Part shown: positions 5,855 through 9,471 of the stretch, piece by piece | Numbering within the stretch: position 1 is the first letter of the stretch | How the letters are laid out: each line of letters begins with the position of its first letter | Source of the DNA: Bacteroidota bacterium | GTDB taxonomy: Bacteria; Bacteroidota; Ignavibacteria; UBA10030; SZUA-254 | Assembly (NCBI GenBank): GCA_004322375.1 | Contig: SCUC01000221.1 | Coordinates: 1 to 9,471, forward strand | Length of the DNA: 9,471 bases | Direction: 5' to 3' | Made by a program: the position numbers and the translations under genes | The notes under the pieces: model-generated | Database searches by the model: none | What the model was told of the DNA's origin: nothing | The model's input: the letters and a program-made list of their open reading frames with translations, nothing else

Positions 5855-5860
5855 CTCCTT
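5855..5860 (-). promoter_or_regulatory. Ribosome binding site of the barrel gene
   Basis: AAGGAG on the minus strand lies 6 nt before the ATG, entirely within the 18-nt gap after the upstream stop codon, so translation of the two genes may be coupled. Confidence 0.8.
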
Positions 5861-5866
5861 TGATTA

Positions 5867-7237
5867 TTATTGAACTAAAACATCGTCTATCCACGCAGCA
5901 TCCTGCCCGGTAGTAACGCTGCCATCTTTTGTATATTCCCATCGTAAAACAACTGTTCCGCTGCCTGAATAGGAAGTAGAATACAGCGCCCATCCTACTT
6001 CGCCGGCAAACGATTGATAAAGCGTGCCATTAATATAAAATCTAAGAGCGTCACAACAGCCCTCCGACGAGACTTTATAATAAAACGAAATTGTTTTTGT
6101 TCCAGTAAAGCTAACTGTTGTTTGTAAATAGGATGTCTGGTTATGCCCTATGACGCCTGAACGCGCGCTGTACGAGCCAGAATACGGGGCAACATTTGTA
6201 ACATTCCACGAAGCACTTCCGCCCGTCGACCAGTTCGCAGGGATGGTTCCCGATTCAAACATTTCATTTAATGAACTTAGTTGTTGTACAATGGTAATGC
6301 CGCGTGTATTCGACCTCGCGGTCGTATCAACCTGATTATATCCTTTCACGTAATAATAGTACGTTGAATCGAACTTCAGATACGTTGTGTCATCATCCAG
6401 GTAGGTTGTTTCGTTCGTCCCTACCGAATCAATTAACGTAAAATTGCTCGACGAGGAACGCCTGTATATTCTGAACACGGATTCTCCGGTTGAATTATCT
6501 GTCCAGTTAAGCCGAACCATTCGGGTGGAACTCTGTTGCGTTAGCGAAGCAAGGCTTGGCGCATTCATCGTATATTGAAAATAAACGCTATACGATTGCG
6601 AAACTGGGGTTGATTCATAGGTGCCTACCGCGCGAATTCGATAATAATAATAGTTCCCGTTGGCAACATTGGTATCTGTGTAGGTTCTTACAGAGGGTGT
6701 AGCGATAACGGTAAATAAAGAATTATTGAGCGAGCGTTCCAGCGTATATCGCGTAGCGGTTTCTGCTGATTCATTCCACTGAAGAATAATGCTTTTTGGG
6801 GGACTTATTTGATAGCTTAAGGTAGGCGCGAGAAAACGGGGCGTTTTTATGGTTACCGTATCCATCTGGTGCGTCCCTTCCCCAAGCTGAGTCGCAACCA
6901 TATATTTGTAATACGAATTTTGATTGAGTGTGGTATCGGTATAGGTGCCGATAGAAACATCGGTGATTATCTTGACCAAAGAATTGTTCCGAAAAATTTT
7001 GTACGCAAGAAAGCCTGCATCGGAACTTGTTTGCCAGGTAATGGTTACTTTATTGGAACGAATATTCCCGTTCGTATATCCGGGTGTGTACGTACTACCC
7101 GAGACAAGAAGGCTCCTGTTAATCGAAGGGACAGCATTGGGAAAAATTAACGAGTGTTGAAAAATCCGTATCAACCCATCGTCGCTGCAAGAAGCCAACA
7201 TAAGAACGAGAACAAGAATTGTAATAATTTTATACAT
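5867..7237 (-). CDS. FN3-repeat lipoprotein with C-terminal jelly-roll-like domain
   Basis: The 456-residue product starts with a lipoprotein signal, lipobox L14-A15-S16-C17. Three FN3-like domains follow, about 40-133, 136-220 and 225-317, each with the family's core Trp strand (TITWQT, ILQWNE, LNWTDN) and Tyr-rich later strands (YYKYMV, YYYYRIRAV, YYYYVKGY). Residues 325-456 open with FESGTIPANW and end with DAAWIDDVLV. That is the layout of MAM/'choice-of-anchor'-type jelly-roll domains of Bacteroidota surface proteins; it contains a vicinal Cys pair (C394-C395). No type IX sorting domain is seen at the end. FN3 arrays act as spacers and binding modules, so an adhesive or glycan-contacting role at the outer membrane is plausible but inferred. 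It heads an operon with the beta-barrel gene. AGGAG lies 7 nt before the ATG. Confidence 0.85.
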   Translation of the reverse strand: MYKIITILVLVLMLASCSDDGLIRIFQHSLIFPNAVPSINRSLLVSGSTYTPGYTNGNIRSNKVTITWQTSSDAGFLAYKIFRNNSLVKIITDVSIGTYTDTTLNQNSYYKYMVATQLGEGTHQMDTVTIKTPRFLAPTLSYQISPPKSIILQWNESAETATRYTLERSLNNSLFTVIATPSVRTYTDTNVANGNYYYYRIRAVGTYESTPVSQSYSVYFQYTMNAPSLASLTQQSSTRMVRLNWTDNSTGESVFRIYRRSSSSNFTLIDSVGTNETTYLDDDTTYLKFDSTYYYYVKGYNQVDTTARSNTRGITIVQQLSSLNEMFESGTIPANWSTGGSASWNVTNVAPYSGSYSARSGVIGHNQTSYLQTTVSFTGTKTISFYYKVSSEGCCDALRFYINGTLYQSFAGEVGWALYSTSYSGSGTVVLRWEYTKDGSVTTGQDAAWIDDVLVQ

Positions 7238-7244
7238 CGTGATT

Positions 7245-7249
7245 CTCCT
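7245..7249 (-). promoter_or_regulatory. Ribosome binding site of the FN3 lipoprotein gene
   Basis: AGGAG on the minus strand lies 7 nt before the ATG at 7237 and confirms the start that yields the lipoprotein signal. Confidence 0.75.
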
Positions 7250-7579
7250 GTTAGTTATGCTTTGTAATTATTGTTATGTTATGCAATCTCTTTGTATCTG
7301 TTACATATTTTGCGTACAAACGCCGTGATCACATCGCGTTTTTTATCTCCTGAAAACACACGCCCCGCTCTAATGACAAATAATATCAAAATTTACGCTT
7401 GAGAAACAACTTCATCCTCACCGTGCATAGTGTATTTTCCAAATGACAAAAATAAAATTACCCGATGCTTCCCTAGTAAGGTATAGTTGGGTGGGATGCT
7501 ACATCATATTAGAATGAGAAAAGAACTTTCGCCTCAATCGCTGACCGTGAAAGAAGAGAACGCACACAGTATCCACCGC

Positions 7580-7593
7580 ATACCATTTGGTAT
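7580..7593. promoter_or_regulatory. Dyad near the predicted transcription start
   Basis: ATACCA (7580-7585) and TGGTAT (7588-7593) are perfect complements around TT. The site would lie about 7-20 nt downstream of the start of the minus-strand promoter candidate, a typical place for a repressor operator. The role is inferred. Confidence 0.3.
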
Positions 7594-7606
7594 TATACAC
7601 GTGCGG

Positions 7607-7638
7607 CAAATATAGAACTAAATCGGGATATTTACAAG
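7607..7638 (-). promoter_or_regulatory. Bacteroidota-type promoter candidate
   Basis: On the minus strand TTG (7637-7635) is followed after exactly 20 nt by TATATTTG (7614-7607), matching the Bacteroidota primary-sigma pattern TTG-N19-21-TAnnTTTG. Transcription would start near 7600 and run toward the FN3 lipoprotein gene, giving a leader of about 360 nt. It may have another, unseen target. Confidence 0.45.
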
Positions 7639-7754
7639 TATTTTTTGTTATCCGATGGTAGGAATAAAATAGTATATCATTGAAGGATTAGGGAAAATCT
7701 CGCAATTTCATGTAAAGAAAAAAAGATGGGAAGACAGAACATTTACCCCCCACA

Positions 7755-7772
7755 TCGGGTCGTACGACCCGA
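7755..7772. repeat. 18-bp perfect palindrome
   Basis: TCGGGTCGTACGACCCGA equals its own reverse complement over all 18 bases, with no spacer. It lies 20 nt from the terminator stem that ends the multi-FN3 gene (minus strand), on its downstream side. With no loop it is better suited to binding a dimeric protein than to forming an RNA hairpin, though REP-type repeats can look similar. GC content is much higher than in the adjacent AT-rich DNA. Confidence 0.65.
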
Positions 7773-7784
7773 CCACACACGCAC

Positions 7785-7820
7785 AAAAAAATCCCCCGCT
7801 TGAGGCGAGGGATTTTTTTT
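7785..7820 (-). terminator. Bidirectional intrinsic terminator of the multi-FN3 gene
   Basis: On the minus strand TCCCTCGC pairs with GCGGGGGA (8 pairs, one G-U) around a 5-nt loop, stem 7792-7812. It is flanked by A8 before and T7 after, the T7 being the A-run at 7785-7791 on the plus strand. It begins 3 nt past the TAA stop. The symmetry would let it also stop plus-strand transcripts, though no plus-strand gene is near. Confidence 0.88.
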
Positions 7821-7823
7821 AAC

Positions 7824-9471
7824 TTACTGGTTTTCCTGGAAATAATATCTCAGAACTTGCTCGGAGGGGGGACCGTTGGGCATGGTGAAATAGGTATTCG
7901 CGCTCGGATCTTCGATGTACGTTCCTTCAAATCCGTCTGCCGTAAAATAAATCGTTGTGGAGTTTCGCTGCTTTAAATTGTACAGCCCGCTGGTGCGCTG
8001 TCCTAAGGTGTTGTAAAAGTAAAATGTTCCGTCCGAGAGGAACCGGAATGCCATGCTATCCGCTCCCGCGTTATACTTTGCCTGCCACTTTGCGGAGTAT
8101 CTGAATTTTGTGAGTATCTGAAAAATCGTCGGGTCGGTAAAGCTGACAGAACCGCTGACATCCTGCTGCTGAATGAACTGCCCGGTATCGGAATAAAGAA
8201 TTACCGGAAGCAAGCCGCTCCAGTACCCGTTTTTCATCGAGTAGGTATGCCTGCCTGCGGAAACGAGAATCGGCAAATAGCTGCTCGAAGGTATTTCCTG
8301 CGGCGAGGAAAAGTATTGCGTGCCATCAATAACCAGTGATATGATGGAATGGGAAGAGCCGTTGATAAAACGGGTCTCTGTTTGTCCCTTCGTCGTTATG
8401 GTGATGGGATAGCTGGGATTGGAAATTCCCCGCAGATTAAACGAGCGAACCCGGTAGCTGTACCCCGTTGATGGCTGCACCTCTTTATCTTCGTATTCGA
8501 TTTCATTAACGCCTGTGGAAGCGATTTGAATAAAATTCTGTGCCCCGCCTGCAGGAGAACGTTCGATATAGAAACCATCTTCGTTGCCGGAGTTATCTTT
8601 CCATTTTATTTTTAGCTTTGTAGCGCCCGGTTCCGCCAATTGCAGCGTTGAAGGGGGCGAGGGGGAGCCTGATAACGGGGGGGTGGTTCGCGTAATAATA
8701 TTGGAATACGCCGATACATCCACCTGATTGAACGCGCGGACGCGAAAACTGTATGTCGTCGCAGAATTCAACCCTACCACACGATACGAGGCAACGTTTG
8801 CCAGCACAGTCTGGATGACTTCCCAATCGGATGTTCCGCCCGGAGCCCGTTCGATATAAAATCCATCTTCATTTACCGCGTTATCAATCCAATCAATCCA
8901 GATTTGTGTAGAAGATTTTGCAGCAGCCTGCAAGGCAGAGGGGGGATTTGGCGCTCCGGTAAGCTCATCGGTTATAGCGCTTGCCAGATTGGAAAAGGAA
9001 GAAAGACCAACGTTATTAAACGCCTGCACGCGATAGGTATAATTGGTTGAAGGCTGTAAATTTTTGTCGCGGTACGTTGTCGTTCCCTTGCTAAGGCTTG
9101 CAATGATAGCATAAGAATTTGAGCCGGTGAACGCGCGTTCTAAGCGGAATCCATTTTCGCTTGCCGTATTGTCCACCCACGATAGTGCAATCTGCGTAGC
9201 AGACACAGTCGTAGCCGATAAATTTGATGGCGCGCCCGGCGGGATGACGCTTGTGCCGGGAGTTACGGAGACGATGGAGCTGTAGCTGGAATTTCCGAAT
9301 TCATTGTACGCATAGACGCGATACTGGTACGTTGTTTGGGGCGAGAGGAGAGCGTCCTCGAAGCTTGAAATATTCGCGGGAACAGTATCCACGGAGAAGA
9401 AGCTGGAAGTACCCGGGTCTGAACGTTCGACTCTAAATCCTACCTCGCTGCTTGCGTTATCCTGCCATGCA
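7824..9471 (-). CDS. Multi-FN3 surface protein, 5' part outside the window
   Basis: The frame is open to the right edge, so 548 C-terminal residues are visible and the start is unseen; the GTG near 9392 is inside an FN3 domain and is not a start. Numbering from the edge, three full FN3 domains follow one partial domain. Each carries the motif W-x-D-N-(x)3-E-x-G-F-x-(I/L/V)-E-R; the ER pairs sit at 15, 111, 207 and 303, exactly 96 residues apart, and each domain has a TxYxxRVxxxN strand. Residues 365-548 form a different, unrecognised region: a first half with FINGSSHSIISLVIDGTQYF and a second half with a lipocalin-like run of strands (FRFLSDGTFYFYN, TSGLYNLKQ, TIYFTADGFEGTYI). No type IX sorting domain is at the end. 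A secreted or surface-anchored spacer/adhesin is likely. A strong terminator follows at once, so it is not co-transcribed with the FN3 lipoprotein operon. Confidence 0.88.
   Translation of the reverse strand, partial: AWQDNASSEVGFRVERSDPGTSSFFSVDTVPANISSFEDALLSPQTTYQYRVYAYNEFGNSSYSSIVSVTPGTSVIPPGAPSNLSATTVSATQIALSWVDNTASENGFRLERAFTGSNSYAIIASLSKGTTTYRDKNLQPSTNYTYRVQAFNNVGLSSFSNLASAITDELTGAPNPPSALQAAAKSSTQIWIDWIDNAVNEDGFYIERAPGGTSDWEVIQTVLANVASYRVVGLNSATTYSFRVRAFNQVDVSAYSNIITRTTPPLSGSPSPPSTLQLAEPGATKLKIKWKDNSGNEDGFYIERSPAGGAQNFIQIASTGVNEIEYEDKEVQPSTGYSYRVRSFNLRGISNPSYPITITTKGQTETRFINGSSHSIISLVIDGTQYFSSPQEIPSSSYLPILVSAGRHTYSMKNGYWSGLLPVILYSDTGQFIQQQDVSGSVSFTDPTIFQILTKFRYSAKWQAKYNAGADSMAFRFLSDGTFYFYNTLGQRTSGLYNLKQRNSTTIYFTADGFEGTYIEDPSANTYFTMPNGPPSEQVLRYYFQENQ

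Larger units (their letters stand above)
7238..7823. other. 586-nt AT-rich intergenic region
   Basis: No convincing gene lies here. It holds a minus-strand promoter candidate, a dyad next to its start site, an 18-bp palindrome and a terminator, listed separately. GTGATCAC at 7325-7332 is a perfect 8-nt palindrome without context. A small plus-strand reading frame (7496-7615, 39 codons) has no good ribosome site and was not called. Confidence 0.6.

Noticed and set aside
7325..7332. GTGATCAC as a CRP-like half-site pair
   Set aside because: Only an 8-nt palindrome without the full TGTGA-N6-TCACA layout.
7496..7615. Small plus-strand reading frame of 39 codons in the large intergenic region
   Set aside because: No good ribosome site, no recognisable sequence, and its end overlaps the minus-strand promoter candidate; likely chance.
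9390..9392. GTG as start of the multi-FN3 gene
   Set aside because: The frame stays open to the window edge and the residues before it complete an FN3 domain with the same WxDN...GFxxER motif.

Overview
The window looks like chromosomal DNA of a Gram-negative bacterium, most likely from the Bacteroidota/Ignavibacteriota/Chlorobiota side of the FCB group. The evidence is two lipoprotein signal peptides, a signal-peptide-bearing beta-barrel candidate, several proteins built from fibronectin type III (FN3) repeats, a promoter at 7607-7638 matching the Bacteroidota TTG-N20-TAnnTTTG pattern, and two genes (ridA-like and receiver) with no clear Shine-Dalgarno site. This placement is inference; no rRNA, tRNA or phylogenetic marker is present. 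No IS element, phage gene, CRISPR array or origin was seen.

Layout. 1-159: intergenic DNA with three or four hairpins. 160-669 (-): lipoprotein with a RidA domain. 659-917: intergenic DNA carrying three blocks of degenerate 7-nt tandem repeats. 920-1402 (-): adenosine-specific kinase family protein (PF04008). 1403-1541: divergent intergenic region. 1542-1925 (+): stand-alone CheY-like receiver. 2029-3297 (+): GspE/PilB-type secretion/pilus ATPase homologue with altered catalytic motifs. 3517-3720 (+): cold-shock protein with a long, hairpin-containing leader and a strong terminator. 3785-4048: intergenic, with a REP-like inverted repeat. 7237-4049 (-): two-gene operon, an FN3 lipoprotein followed 18 nt later by a 599-residue probable outer-membrane beta-barrel. 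7238-7823: 586-nt intergenic region with a Bacteroidota-type promoter, a dyad, an 18-bp perfect palindrome and a terminator. 7824-9471 (-): 3' end of a multi-FN3 protein that runs off the right edge.

Working together. The receiver and the ATPase lie in the same direction 103 nt apart and may form a signalling/motor pair. The ATPase keeps its nucleotide-binding fold and zinc-type cysteines, but the Walker B glutamate, the Asp-box aspartate and the His-box histidine are replaced, which suggests an accessory or regulatory motor subunit. The FN3 lipoprotein and beta-barrel are translationally close and probably act together at the outer membrane; function unknown. The strongest leads are the divergent ATPase with its receiver, the heptad repeats that reach into the ridA-like start codon, and the exact 96-residue period of the FN3 array.
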